From the NCBI GenBank assembly GCA_942492625.1, contig CALOFM010000012.1, positions 62,001 through 126,000 on the forward strand: a DNA stretch of 64,000 bases. Reading direction: 5' to 3'. The position numbers and the translations under genes are program-made. The stretch comes from Thiosymbion sp942492625. GTDB lineage: Bacteria; Pseudomonadota; Gammaproteobacteria; Chromatiales; Chromatiaceae. Under the pieces are notes generated by a model. It did no database searches, was not told the origin of the DNA, and saw only the letters and a program-made list of their open reading frames with translations. The number at the start of each line of letters is the position of its first letter. Position 1 is the stretch's first letter. Of this stretch, positions 36,683-46,549 are shown piece by piece.

Positions 36683-37072
36683 GCGCAAGAACACACCAGC
36701 GTCGAGCTGCAATTCCACGTCCCATGCTCCGCTCGACGCACGCGCGTGCGACGCCAGCTCGAAAAACACGGGCTCGCCGGCACTGACCTGTCGCGGCGCC
36801 GCCGTCTTACCCAGCTGCCGGCGCCAGCGATCGAAGCTGCTCAAGGTCAGGCCTCGCTCGAGACAGAACTGCTCGCGGCTCTGCCCGCTCCGCTCAAAGC
36901 ACTCCAGCAGCTCGCACCATTGATCTCGGCTACGCCGAATCCGCGACCGCCTCGGCGGTATTGTCGATGGGGCCATGCTGTCCCGCCTTCCGCTCAAAAA
37001 CAAATCGGTGGGCGACAGCATAGAGAGTTTCAAGTCGCATGGAATAACGGCGCAGAATGGCCGGTTACGCAC
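36680..37072 (-). pseudogene. IS66-family TnpA fragment
   Basis: SRDQWCELLECFERSGQSRE, QFCLERGLTLSSFDRWRRQL and later SGAWDVELQLDAGVFLR are the helix-turn-helix and tail of IS66 TnpA. The last codons are lost at the junction with the exported-protein fragment. The tnpB and tnpC genes are absent. The real start is probably internal (about 36974), since the first ~30 codons look like IS end sequence. Confidence 0.75.
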
Positions 37073-37344
37073 TGGGTGCCGTCCAAGCCGCTCGGCGTGC
37101 GGGCGTCATCGTCGGCGGTGAAGTCCACCGGCGGAAGAGGCTGGATGAGGTGGTCACCCTTGCGGCACCGGTTGATGATGCCATCGGCGCGGTCGAACTC
37201 GTCCTTGAGCAGGCCGTGATCTTCCAACAGGTAGCAGTACCCCCTGGCGGACATCTTGAAGTCCGCGGTCCGAGCAAGCTTCTTGAGCTGGGCCGCGAAG
37301 GTCCTGAACTGGTTGTATCTCTCGACCTGGCGGGCGTCGGTCAT
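37030..37344 (-). CDS. hypothetical protein of mobile regions, possibly truncated
   Basis: About 104 residues from the ATG at 37342-37344 (MTDARQVERYNQFRTFAAQL), with KMSARGYCYLLEDHGLLKDE and FDRADGIINRCRKGDHL. The coding-like frame extends upstream (KRIELPQTFKGR) without a start codon, which hints at an indel fusing it originally to the next small frame. Its last ~15 residues enter the IS66 flank. The family is found near integrases but has no known function. Confidence 0.45.
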   Translation of the reverse strand: MTDARQVERYNQFRTFAAQLKKLARTADFKMSARGYCYLLEDHGLLKDEFDRADGIINRCRKGDHLIQPLPPVDFTADDDARTPSGLDGTQCVTGHSAPLFHAT

Positions 37345-37381
37345 GCGCCCCTTGAAGGTCTGGGGAAGCTCGATCCTCTTT

Positions 37382-37642
37382 TCAGGCCGCCTCTCCCGTG
37401 CCCACGCGCCGATGCTCCATCTCCTCGGCCAAGGCGACCATATCGACCAGCAGCGGGCCTCCTTTCGCCAACTGGACGAAGCAACGCAGCAGCGCAGGAT
37501 CGCCGGGGTCGGTGATATTGTCGCTGGTGTCCGCCCGCGGCTGGGCTCGGTAATAGGCTCCACGCACCTCCTGCACACTGCTCCAGGGGCAGTCGGCGTG
37601 CTCGGCGACCTGCTTAAGCTGAAGGTATCTTTTTGAGGTCAC
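37382..37642 (-). CDS. hypothetical protein next to the integrase remnant
   Basis: 86 residues from a GTG at 37640-37642: VTSKRYLQLKQVAEHADCPW, with a likely helical core (DPALLRCFVQLAKGGPLLVD). It ends just before the frame of the preceding entry (37030-37344) becomes coding-like, so the two may be halves of one broken gene. No family recognised. Confidence 0.4.
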   Translation of the reverse strand: MTSKRYLQLKQVAEHADCPWSSVQEVRGAYYRAQPRADTSDNITDPGDPALLRCFVQLAKGGPLLVDMVALAEEMEHRRVGTGEAA

Positions 37643-37760
37643 TGCTCTGTCTCCGTTGGTCCACAGCGGTCCATCCGCTGCGATGTAGAGAGAAGGTAGC
37701 GACCTCTTCGGGTGGGCAAAACTTGACCGACATCTCGCGTCAGGTGACCGACATGTACCG

Positions 37761-38620
37761 TCAGGTTTTGGGTTTGGAGAGGCGGTAGACGCTGCGCTCC
37801 TCGATGCCAAGCTTCTCGGCGGGCTTCTTGAGGTTGCGCTGCTGCGGGAACAGCAAATCGGTGTCGAGCCTGCGGACCTTCAGCCGCCGCTTCATGACCT
37901 CCAGCGCGGGGTCGACCAGGGCCACGCAGCCGGTCTCGCCGTTCTTGGTGTCGCGGAAGGTCACCAGCCCGCGCCTGAGTTCCACGTCCTCCCGACGCAA
38001 GCCGGTCAGCTCACCGCGGCGGGCAGCGGTGTACCGGGCCAGGGTGATCAGGTCGCGGAGATCCTGGGAGCAGCAGGCGTCGAGCAGGCGCTCGAACTCC
38101 TCAACGGTCAGGACACGGTCACGGGCGTTGTCCTCGGCGAACTTGTCCACGCGGCTGCATGGGTTGACCTGGAGCCAGCTCAGCTTGACGGCGAGGCGCG
38201 AGGTCTTGGAGAGCGCAGCCAGATAGCGGTTCGCGGTCGCCGGGGCCTTGCCTAGCTTCCGCAGCTCGTCGCGGGCCTCGCTGATTCGGGCGGGCGTGAG
38301 CTTGGCGAGGGTCACTGTCCCCAGCTGTCCCCGCCACCAGTTCAGGTGCGCCTTCCTGGTGTCCTGTTCGGTGATCTTCTCGAAGTCGGGGCTGGCGAGG
38401 TAGCGGTCGATCACGTCCCCCAGCGTGTGGACGCGCGCGTGCTGCCCCTCGAAATACTGCCCGTTGCGGATCTTGGTCTCGGTTTGCGCCGCCCACCGGC
38501 GTGCATCGGTTAGCTTGCTGAACGTCGCGGACGCGCTGCCCGCGTCCAGCCGATCTTGACCTGGTAGGTGGTGCCACTCTTGCGGACGCGCTTGGTGATG
38601 GTCGCCATGTTGGTCTCCAT
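37761..38620 (-). pseudogene. tyrosine recombinase (phage-type integrase), broken
   Basis: The N-terminus (METNMATITKRVRKSGTTYQ) is in one frame from 38620. After a shift near 38555 a second frame continues with ATFSKLTDARRWAAQTETKI, a SAM-like arm domain, and the catalytic start ARYTAARRGELTGLRREDV that holds the first Arg. The Lys region is present (RDTKNGETGCVALVD), but the R-H-x-x-H box and nucleophilic Tyr are missing. The end LGIEERSVYRLSKPKT is foreign. It lies about 245 bp upstream of tRNA-Leu. Confidence 0.85.
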
Positions 38621-38865
38621 GGCGGCGGTGCGGTAGGATATCGCCCCACGGCACCAACCGCCTTCATCGGTTGTGCCCAGCCGCCCCAGGGGTGTTCGCG
38701 CACCCCTCCGGCGGTGTCGCCAAGGGACAGTGTCCAACTTACATCCGGGGACAATCAGGGGACAACAGGGGCACTAGAGCACGGCAAACGGGAGTAAACG
38801 GCCGTACACCGTTAAGACATGGAAAGTGGTGTATATACAGTCAGTTACTTCCTAATTGATTGATT

Positions 38866-38950
<85 letters not shown>

Positions 38951-39180
38951 TTTCCAATCAAGAGCTTACGACCGCCGTTCGGATTTCGCTCGCTCACCAT
39001 CGTCCCCAGCGTGACCCACTCGGCGTCGGTTGTTGATGGTTCCTCCGTCTCGCCCGCCGGTTCCGCGGTATCCGCCTCATCCGAAAACACATCCTGCGCG
39101 ACCACCGACTCTTGCACCTCGGAAAGCTCCGCGCCTTTGCCGCGTTTCTCGGCCGACGTCCGGCGGAAAATCCCACCGGT

Positions 39181-39228
39181 ATCCGCGGTTGTGCAGTAGA
39201 ACAGCCGTAAGTCAGACAGGCTCCTATC
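39181..39228 (-). repeat. RAYT-linked dispersed repeat, copy 3
   Basis: The minus strand reads AGGAGCCTGTCTGACTTACG, then GCTGTTCTACTGCACAACCG and CGGATACCGG. It aligns base for base with copy 2 (14381) with few changes, and lies at the 3' end of the CheB/CheR/kinase pseudogene. Confidence 0.75.
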
Positions 39229-40423
39229 CGAGCCCATCCAGCAGGGTCTCGATCTTTTCACTCGCAAGCGGCTTAAGCAGGAACTCGTCGAACCCCGCCT
39301 TCTTCGCCGCGTCTCGGTCGCTTTCCCCGCCATACCCCGTCAGTGCAACGAGCAGGGGTTGGAAATCCAGAGTTGCGGCTCGGATGGAAGCTGCCACTTC
39401 GCAGCCATCCATATCAGGCATTCCAATATTGAGGAAAACAACCTCAGGATGGAAATCCCGTATCACGGCGAGAGTCTCGCGGCCGTCATTGAGTGTTCGG
39501 ACGCGGTGCCCCATCGATTCGAGAAGAACTTGCAAGGACAGCGCAATGATCGCTTCGTCGTCCACCACCAGGATCCGGCTCGCGCATGGCTCGGTCTTTG
39601 TCGCTACTCCCCGCTCGGACGTTGGGGCCGGCGACACCGTCTGGGAACAGGTGGGCAATGTCGCGACGAACTCGCTGCCTTTGCCCGGGCCGTCGCTATG
39701 GCCCTCAAGGACGCCACCGTGCTGTTCAACGAGCCGTCGTGCCAGCGTCAAGCCCAGGCCGAGAGGCCGTCGGCGCCACGAATTCTGTCGTGTTCTCTAT
39801 ACAACCGGGAGAAGAGGCCGAAAAGCCCCGCCATGTCCTCAGGTCGGATACCCGAGCCGTTATCCCGGACGCGGCCTATGGCCTTTCCCGTTTCCTCGGT
39901 CAGGGTGATCAGGATGTGGCCGCCATCAGGCGTGTAGCTGATCGCGTTGGACAGTAGATTCGTGAAAACCCGTGTCAACCGCACCAAGTCGCCGCGCATG
40001 ACCTTTGCTCCGTGCACGATTAGCTGTCGGTTCTCGGAGATTGCCTGATGCACCGCTGCCCGGGTCTTGAGCCGCAACTCGCTACGCGTCACGGACATGA
40101 GGTCGTCGGTAAGCTCTCCAGGTGGATGGACGAGATAGTCGGATGTGTCGCCGTATACGTACAGCACTTGATAGCGGCGGGTGACCAGCACTGATGCCGG
40201 GGTGAAAGTCTCCACCAAGGCATGCTGAGCCATATCGGCCAGGTTCGGCTCGCGCCGGGTCTGACCCTGTGCCAAGAACCGAGGGACGGTGCGCTTCGCA
40301 TCCCGGCTAATGGGCATCTCCATCAGACCGAGCTGCGACCGCACTTCCGGTCGGAAGATTCGCCACTTCTTCGAGAGGGCGCGAAACTCCTGCTGCTGCG
40401 ACCCCGAGTTCTCCGAGCTCGCC

Positions 40424-42834
40424 CTGCCTATGCCCCATAGATTCCGCTTGACCAGTCTTCTCGGAGAGAGAAACCTTCGCAGAGTAACCCCAAATGCGTG
40501 AGGCCGCGCCACATCAGTTGATGACCGGGAGGTGGGTCGCCGCGGCGGTCAAGATAACCGCCGATGCGGGCGACTAAGCGCACGGCCTCCCCGAGTCGAG
40601 CCGGGGGCGGAAAGTTTTTTTTGGGCGAATGCTTGCAGGACCTCGATCTCAAGATCGGAGAACAAGACGCTGGCCGGGAGGTCGGGGCACTCTCGGCCCA
40701 ACAGCGTCATGAGCATGAGACGCCAGGCAATGACCAGGCGGATGGCAATGGCGCGTTTCAAACGCTCGGCGGTCTCATGGCGCAGGGCTTCGACACGGCA
40801 GCCGCTTTTGAGCACGCGATGCCAGTCTTCAATGCGCCAGCGCAAGCAGTACCAACGCAGGCACGTTTGGGCCTCTTGCAGCGACGCGATCGGCGAGGTG
40901 GAGAGTAAGCACCACTCGATGGGTTCGACCCCTTGCGGCGGATCGGATTCGTGCACGTAGACGGCCCAGACCGACAGAGGGCCCTGCTTTTTATGGGGTG
41001 CCGGTGGACGGAACTCGACCCGCCGGTAATGCACGGTGACATGTGCCGTGCGCGCCGGGCGCCCGGACTTGGCCTTTTGCTTGCTCCGTTTAGGGCGAGC
41101 GCTTTGGCGCTCGACCTTAATGCTGAAACGGCCACGTTCCGGGCTGGCACGCAGGGAGTCGAAGAGCTGGAGGCTGTCAGTCGTGTTGCGGTTGTACTGG
41201 GCCCGCACCAACAGGTCGACACCGGGGTTGTGGCGTTGCTCATCGAACAACTCATAGAAGTCGGCCTCCCGATCCAACACGCAGACCAGGCGTGTCTGCG
41301 GCAATTGTTCGGCCACCTCGCGGCAGTCGCGCAGCGCCTTGATCCAGCAATAGGTCTCTTTCTCTTCGATCGGTATTTTGCGTTTTGGCCTGGTCTTCTC
41401 GGGCGCTGCCGGGGTCGGTGCCCAACACTGCGCGCGCAACACCCCCAACGGCAGCCCATCGGTGGTGACCGCCAGGGTGGAATGCAGATGCAGCCCACGG
41501 GTCTTGGCGCTGGTCTGGTTGCCACCGATGATGCCGAGGTCCTGACACTGCGCCAGGGCGGAGTAATTCAGATCGGTCCCGTCCTGCACACACAACACGG
41601 TCGACTGCGCCTTCATCCGTTGCACCGTGCGTTCGCGGTGAGGCGCCAGCATGGCATCCATGGTGATCGGCGAAGGGTCCGGTTGATCAATCATGCGGTA
41701 GTAGCCCTTGACCGTCGCACGTTCTCCCTCGGCAGCAGCGGTAAAGGCATCGCCGGGTTTGTGCGCCTGTCGGCGGGCACTGTCGACCAATCGGCGGCTC
41801 AGGCGTGTATCACCCAAACACGCGTCGCCGAACTCCTGTTGCGCCCACTGCGGCCCGTCCATCCCGGCGCCGGGCTCCAGCGGTGGCGAACCCGCTGGTT
41901 CGCTGATCTCCATCAAGGCACGAAAATCCCTCTCCAATGGATAGACATAGACCGCCTTGAGCGTTTCCTGCTTGCGGGTATGGCGATCCTGTCGGCCCCG
42001 CCCCGCAGTCTGTCCGATGCAGGACCAATTCGCCGCCCGATAACAACTCCCACGATGGGTCTCGGTGTCGATGAAGCTCTCCAGCAACCAAGGGCGAAGC
42101 GCATACTTCGCTTCGTAATCATCGGCGATTTGCCGCTGGACTCTGCCCAGCACCCGCGACGCAAGATTCTGGCACCCCACCTCGGGGCGAATCAGAAAAC
42201 GACTCATCCCGACCACGCGATCCAAATGCCGGCGGCGCGTCGCATCGTCCCAGCCGATCCACTGCTCCCGATCCTTGAGCCGCAACGCCGCCGACGCGAA
42301 CCCCAGTCCTCCCAGCCAGCCGTGCTCCGAGGCAATGAGATACCGCAGCTGGCGCCCCACCAGTGGTCCTGCGCCCCGTGGGTGCTCGCGCAGCATCAGC
42401 TCGTTCCACACCCGCATGTGCTGTTCCGTGCGCACCTCAATGAGCTCCAGTCCACGGACATCCTGCGCTTGCGCCGGGACCCCTGTCGGCGCTGCCACCG
42501 CTTCGCAAAGCCGCCTCGGCTCTCGTGCCTTGAAGACGGCCCGCAATCGCGATGCCGGTAACTCGAAATGACCGGCTTGTTCGAGTTCTCGCAAGGCGCG
42601 CAGACAGCCCGCTCGCTGCAAGTGCCCGCGTGGATCGTGGAAGCCGAACTGTTCACAGAGTGCATCGGCAAGCCGCGAGCGATTCTCGACATCCCCTCCC
42701 GCCAACGTCGCCCGGATCGTCTCGATTGCAGCCGGTTGTTCCAGCGTTCGCTTGATTTGGTTTTGTGTGTTCATGCCGCTACCGTAAACGGCCGGCATGT
42801 CGATGTCCAGTGGCTAACTATGGGGCATAGGCAG
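40424..42834 (-). mobile_element. IS4-like insertion sequence with DruA-like domain
   Basis: Perfect 17-bp terminal inverted repeats CTGCCTATGCCCCATAG (40424-40440 and 42818-42834). The flanks AGCTCGCC (40416-40423) and AGCTAGCC (42835-42842) are an 8-bp target duplication with one mismatch. Removing the element and one flank restores the CheR reading frame through PMLASSENSGS. Length 2411 bp. Confidence 0.92.
40549..42774 (-). CDS. DUF4338 (DruA-like)-IS4 transposase fusion
   Basis: 741 residues from the ATG at 42772-42774 (MNTQNQIKRTLEQPAAIETI). Residues ~100-280 match DUF4338/DruA: GPLVGRQLRYLIASEHGWLG, SAALRLKDREQWIGWDD, NLASRVLGRVQRQ, ETHRGSCYRAANWSCIGQTA. Residues ~305-690 are an IS4/Tn5-like transposase: ERATVKGYYRMIDQPD, VQDGTDLNYS (first Asp), VLDREADFYELF (second Asp), YCLRWRIEDWHRVLKSGCR (YREK-like Glu region). 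At an A8 run (complement of 40615-40622) the frame leaves the expected C-terminus, which continues in another frame to 40428 (LGEAVRLVARIGGYLDR, PPPGHQLMWRGLTHL). Confidence 0.88.
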   Translation of the reverse strand: MNTQNQIKRTLEQPAAIETIRATLAGGDVENRSRLADALCEQFGFHDPRGHLQRAGCLRALRELEQAGHFELPASRLRAVFKAREPRRLCEAVAAPTGVPAQAQDVRGLELIEVRTEQHMRVWNELMLREHPRGAGPLVGRQLRYLIASEHGWLGGLGFASAALRLKDREQWIGWDDATRRRHLDRVVGMSRFLIRPEVGCQNLASRVLGRVQRQIADDYEAKYALRPWLLESFIDTETHRGSCYRAANWSCIGQTAGRGRQDRHTRKQETLKAVYVYPLERDFRALMEISEPAGSPPLEPGAGMDGPQWAQQEFGDACLGDTRLSRRLVDSARRQAHKPGDAFTAAAEGERATVKGYYRMIDQPDPSPITMDAMLAPHRERTVQRMKAQSTVLCVQDGTDLNYSALAQCQDLGIIGGNQTSAKTRGLHLHSTLAVTTDGLPLGVLRAQCWAPTPAAPEKTRPKRKIPIEEKETYCWIKALRDCREVAEQLPQTRLVCVLDREADFYELFDEQRHNPGVDLLVRAQYNRNTTDSLQLFDSLRASPERGRFSIKVERQSARPKRSKQKAKSGRPARTAHVTVHYRRVEFRPPAPHKKQGPLSVWAVYVHESDPPQGVEPIEWCLLSTSPIASLQEAQTCLRWYCLRWRIEDWHRVLKSGCRVEALRHETAERLKRAIAIRLVIAWRLMLMTLLGRECPDLPASVLFSDLEIEVLQAFAQKKLSAPGSTRGGRALSRPHRRLS

Positions 42835-43851
42835 AGCTAGCCAGCATCGGGAATCCGGCGGGTATAACGGCAAAGTTGAAAAGATGCAAGATCTTCTCCT
42901 GCAGACGCGGTTCGAGATAGATCAGCAGGTTGCGGCAGCTACCAAGTCCAGCTTCGAAAATGGCGGATCGGTGATGAGATTTTGCACCGTGAAGACGACC
43001 AGCTTGATGCTCTTGTTGGCCCGCTCGAAGGTTTCGGCGAACAGGATGGCCAGCGTATAGGCCTCCTCTCCTGTCCGCTCGCGCATCCTGGCACCCAGAC
43101 CCGTACGAGGCCGTCGCCAGCGTAGCTTGCCACTATAGGATCAACAACTTGCACGACGATGGCCGACCATGCTTCGGTCTCGCGAAAAAAGCTGGTGACG
43201 CCAATGAACAGGTCCTTGGACAGCGCGCGAATTTCGTCGTCTCGCTCCCGCAGAAGGGCGAGATAGTCCTCGATGCGCGCTGCGCGGGCGATGCCCATGC
43301 GGCGATGAATGCGGCGCACAAGCGATCCCTTCTTGTAGCACCTGAAGTCATGCCCGGTCTTGGCGAGCAGCAGGGACAGGATCGCCGTTAGCGGATCATG
43401 GCCCGCTTCCAAGTTCGTCGGGGGAGGGATCGCTTGTGCCATGTAAGCGTGCCGGATGTAGCTGAGCGACACTTCCGGCATGCTTTCCAGGGATAACACG
43501 GCGTCCGCCAATCCCGTGGCGATCTCGCTGCGGGGCATTCCGTCATACTGGGCTGACTCCGGGTCCTGCACGAGAGCCAGGCCGCCGTTGGCCTTGATCT
43601 CCCGGATACCCAAGGCACCGTCGGTGCCGGTACCGCTCAGAATGATGCAGATCGCTTGCTCTTGCCGGTCCCTGGCCAGAGAGATGAGAAACCGGTCGAT
43701 GGGCATGGGCTTGCCGCGGGCGTCTGCGGGCGTCTGCGGGCGGCTTGAGCAGCAGGATGCCACCGCTGATGGTCATGTAAGTGTTGGGTGGAATGACGTG
43801 GATGCGGTTGGCCTCGACGCTCATCCCGTTTTCCACCTGCACCACCTGCAC

Positions 43852-43914
43852 CGACCTGCACGACCTGCACGAGCTGCACGACCTGCACGACCTGCACGAC
43901 CTGCACGACCTGCA
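43852..43914 (-). repeat. 9-bp tandem repeat inside the CheB pseudogene
   Basis: Seven units of CGACCTGCA (one with CGAGCTGCA), preceded by degenerate copies from 43833. On the coding strand it makes repeated V-V-Q in the segment between the CheB His motif and the IPPNTYMTISGG motif, where relatives have only MQVVQVENG-like sequence. Confidence 0.95.
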
Positions 43915-44355
43915 TCGATGCGTACTTGGAGAGCAGGTCTGCAAGCAGGCTGTGGTGATCGGCATCTAGGTGCTGGGTGACTACAAAGCCGATGCCCGTA
44001 TCCGCGCGCATGGCCGTAAACAGGATACGCAACGCTTCGAGCCCTCCCGCCGAGGCGCCGATACCTGCGATGGGAAGGCTCCTGCGTGCCGGGCCGCAGC
44101 TCGAATTTTCATCACCGGATTCAGGGACGCATTCGCGGCTACTTTCCGGTCCTTCGTCGTCGATCACATTTACGCCTCTGTATCAGCGTTTGAAAAAGTC
44201 GCGAACGGGTTGACCTGTACTCAGATCTTTGTAAGAAACCGCTGAAAGAGTACGCAGCCCTGCATACCCGATCCAACGCTAGTGAGCGGGAAGTCCTCTA
44301 CCGGGCTCGGCAAGCCGGCCGTTTTCGCTCGTGCTCGTTGAAAGCTTAGGCAAGT

Positions 44356-46044
44356 TCAACCCGTCTTGCACGCGTTTGAGATCTTGGCCCAAGTATCGCG
44401 AAGCCCGACGGTGCGGTTGAAAACGAGCTTCTCCGGGTGAGAGTCCTTGTCAACCACGAAGTAGCCCTCGCGCTCGAACTGATAGCGATTCCCCAGGGCC
44501 GCCTTTGCGAGATTCGGCTCCAGCACACAGTGGGTCAGGGTGCGCAGCGAGTCCGGATTGAGGTCTGCGAGAAAGTCCGCACCCCCGGAACCGGGCTCCG
44601 GCACCGCGAACAGCCGGTCGTAGAGTCTCACCTCGGCATGGACCGCATGATCCGCCGAGACCCAGTGAATGACGCCCTTGACCTTGCGGCCCTCGGGTTT
44701 CTTGCCCAGCGTGTCGGGATCGTGGGTGCAGCGCAGCTCGACGACCTCCCCCGCCTCGTCCTTGATGACCCGGTCACAGCGGATGACATAGGCATTGCGC
44801 AGCCGCACCTCGCCCCCGGTGATCAATCGCTTGAAACCCCTGACCGGCTCCTCCAGGAAGTCCTCCCGGTCGATAAAGATCTCCCGCGAGAAGGGTACGA
44901 CCCGCGTACCCATGGAATCGTCCTTGGGGTGATTGGACAGCGTAAGCTCCTCCGTGTGACCCTCGGGATAGCTCTCTATGACCAGCTTCAGCGGCTGCAA
45001 GACCGCCATGGCGCGGGGTGCGTTCTGGTCCAGGTCCTCGCGGATGGCACTCTCCAGCATGGCCATTTCCACCAGGTTGTCAGACTTGGTCACCCCAATG
45101 CGGCCACAGAACTCGCGGATGGCCGTCGGCGTGTAGCCGCGGCGGCGAAGCCCGGCAACGCTGGGCATGCGCGGGTCATCCCAGCCCTCGACGAATCCTT
45201 CGTCCACCAGCTGCGTGAGCATTCGCTTGCTCATCACCGTGTACTCCAAGTTGAGCCGGGAGAACTCGATTTGGCGCGGCTTGCAGGGCACGGAGACGTT
45301 GTCGACGGCCCAGTCGTAGAGGGGCCGGTGATCTTCGAACTCCAGGGTGCACAACGAGTGGGTGATTCCCTCGAGGGCGTCGGAGATCGGGTGGGTGAAG
45401 TCGTACATGGGGTACAGGCACCACTCGCTGCCCGTTTGGTGGTGGATCACGCCGTGGCGTATACGGTACAGTACCGGATCGCGCATGTTGAGGTTGGGCG
45501 ACGCCATATCGATTTTAGCCCGCAGGGTCAGGGTTCCGTCGGGAAACTCCCCGGAACGCATACGCTCGAACAGGTCCAGATTCACCTGCACCGGGCGACT
45601 ACGGTAGGGGCTCTCCCTCCCGGGCTCGGTCAGGGTACCGCGATAGTCGCGCATCTGATCCGCATTCAGCTCACAAACGTACGCCAACCCCTTCCCGATC
45701 AACTCGACGGCAAACTCGCAGAGCTGCTCGAAATAATCCGAGGCGAAATAGAGCCGATCTCCCCAATCGTACCCGAGCCAGCGCACGTCCTGTGTGATGG
45801 CGTCGACGAATTCCATGTTCTCCTTGTGGGGGTTGGTGTCGTCAAAACGCAGGTTGCAGGTGCCCTGATAATCCTCCGCGACCCCGAAATTGAGAACGAT
45901 GGACTTCGCATGCCCGATGTGCAGATAGCCGTTCGGCTCCGGTGGGAAGCGGGTTGCAATGCGCGTATGTTTTCCACTGGCCAGATCCTCATCGATGATC
46001 TGGCGAATGAAATTGGTCTTCAGGGGAGCTTCTTTTTCTGACAT
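44356..46044 (-). CDS. glnS: glutaminyl-tRNA synthetase
   Basis: 562 residues. The class I HIGH motif is in RFPPEPNGYLHIGHAKS (residues ~32-48) and the KMSKS-like motif is VMSKR. GNTMDxPTD-type motifs, the C-terminal anticodon-binding barrels and FSREIFIDREDFLEE are as expected. It charges tRNA-Gln directly, a route found in gamma- and betaproteobacteria. It is transcribed away from the Gly-Met gene at 46550. Confidence 0.97.
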   Translation of the reverse strand: MSEKEAPLKTNFIRQIIDEDLASGKHTRIATRFPPEPNGYLHIGHAKSIVLNFGVAEDYQGTCNLRFDDTNPHKENMEFVDAITQDVRWLGYDWGDRLYFASDYFEQLCEFAVELIGKGLAYVCELNADQMRDYRGTLTEPGRESPYRSRPVQVNLDLFERMRSGEFPDGTLTLRAKIDMASPNLNMRDPVLYRIRHGVIHHQTGSEWCLYPMYDFTHPISDALEGITHSLCTLEFEDHRPLYDWAVDNVSVPCKPRQIEFSRLNLEYTVMSKRMLTQLVDEGFVEGWDDPRMPSVAGLRRRGYTPTAIREFCGRIGVTKSDNLVEMAMLESAIREDLDQNAPRAMAVLQPLKLVIESYPEGHTEELTLSNHPKDDSMGTRVVPFSREIFIDREDFLEEPVRGFKRLITGGEVRLRNAYVIRCDRVIKDEAGEVVELRCTHDPDTLGKKPEGRKVKGVIHWVSADHAVHAEVRLYDRLFAVPEPGSGGADFLADLNPDSLRTLTHCVLEPNLAKAALGNRYQFEREGYFVVDKDSHPEKLVFNRTVGLRDTWAKISNACKTG

Positions 46045-46239
46045 CTGTACGCTGCTGTGAAGGAAAAAAAGGATAAGGACACGGGTGAGGAGCTATTATG
46101 CCTCAACAACCTGGTCAGGAAAGGCGTAGGAATGTCAAGGAATGCGCCCTGCTCCAGAGGGACGGAGCCGAACGCAGTACCTTTCGCGCAACCCGGTTGG
46201 CGGACCCTGCTCTCGATCCGCCTGGAACGACGGGGCCTG

Positions 46240-46349
46240 TGCCAAATTGGCAGATAAGGGGTATTTCTGCTGCCAAAAAGGCATCCCCCATTTGTGTGAT
46301 CTACCGGTCCATACCGCTCCCGCAGGCGATAGCTCCTGCCACTTTGTCA
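46240..46349. promoter_or_regulatory. three palindromic operator sites upstream of the Gly-Met gene
   Basis: TGCCAAATTGGCA (46240-46252), TGCCAAAAAGGCA (46271-46283) and TGCCACTTTGTCA (46337-46349). The first two are 31 bp apart, close to three helical turns. The same palindrome recurs at 60327-60339 and 60218-60230. Their distance (about 140-250 bp) from the sigma-54 promoter at 46483 fits enhancer sites for an NtrC-type activator. Confidence 0.7.
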
Positions 46350-46482
46350 GTTTTCCCGAAATCGCTTATCCGAGCCTAACCGGAGATTGCTGCTTGCTGT
46401 CTGAATAAAGCCGGCCCTTTATACTTGATCTACATATGGATATAGGGATTTGCGGAAAGCGCCGACGGCCCGGGAGGTTAAA

Positions 46483-46497
46483 TGGCTCATTAATTGC
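46483..46497 (+). promoter_or_regulatory. sigma-54 promoter of the Gly-Met gene
   Basis: TGGCTC-ATTAA-TTGC. The invariant GG (46484-46485) and GC (46496-46497) are separated by exactly 10 bp, and the sequence is close to the TGGCAC-N5-TTGC consensus. Transcription would start near 46508, about 40 bp before the ATG. Confidence 0.8.
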
Positions 46498-46549
46498 CTA
46501 TAAGTTGTTTCCAACTTTGTTTTAATACTTGAGAGAGGACAGGATCAAG

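Larger units (their letters stand above)
39224..44167 (-). pseudogene. CheB-CheR-PAS-histidine kinase-receiver hybrid, interrupted
   Basis: Pieces in order from 44167: CheB methylesterase (GIGASAGGLEALRILF, TQHLDADHHS, then SGTGTDGALGI), CheR methyltransferase (SFFRETEAWSAIV, VWVPGCASGQE, then CRNLLIYLEPRL), a linker (ALSKKWRIFRPEVR), kinase ATP-binding motifs (FTNLLSNAISYTP, DNGSGI) and a receiver with DDE and IGMPDMDG. Damage: 9-bp repeat expansion at 43852-43914, a duplicated 10-mer at 43721-43740 that shifts frame, a shift near 43070, an IS insertion at 40424-42834, and a shift near 39755. It was once a large chemosensory-type hybrid regulator. Confidence 0.85.

Noticed and set aside
43833..43914. 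Possible short CRISPR array or minisatellite gene feature.
   Set aside because: Units are 9 bp with no spacers, and they lie inside a recognisable CheB coding sequence.
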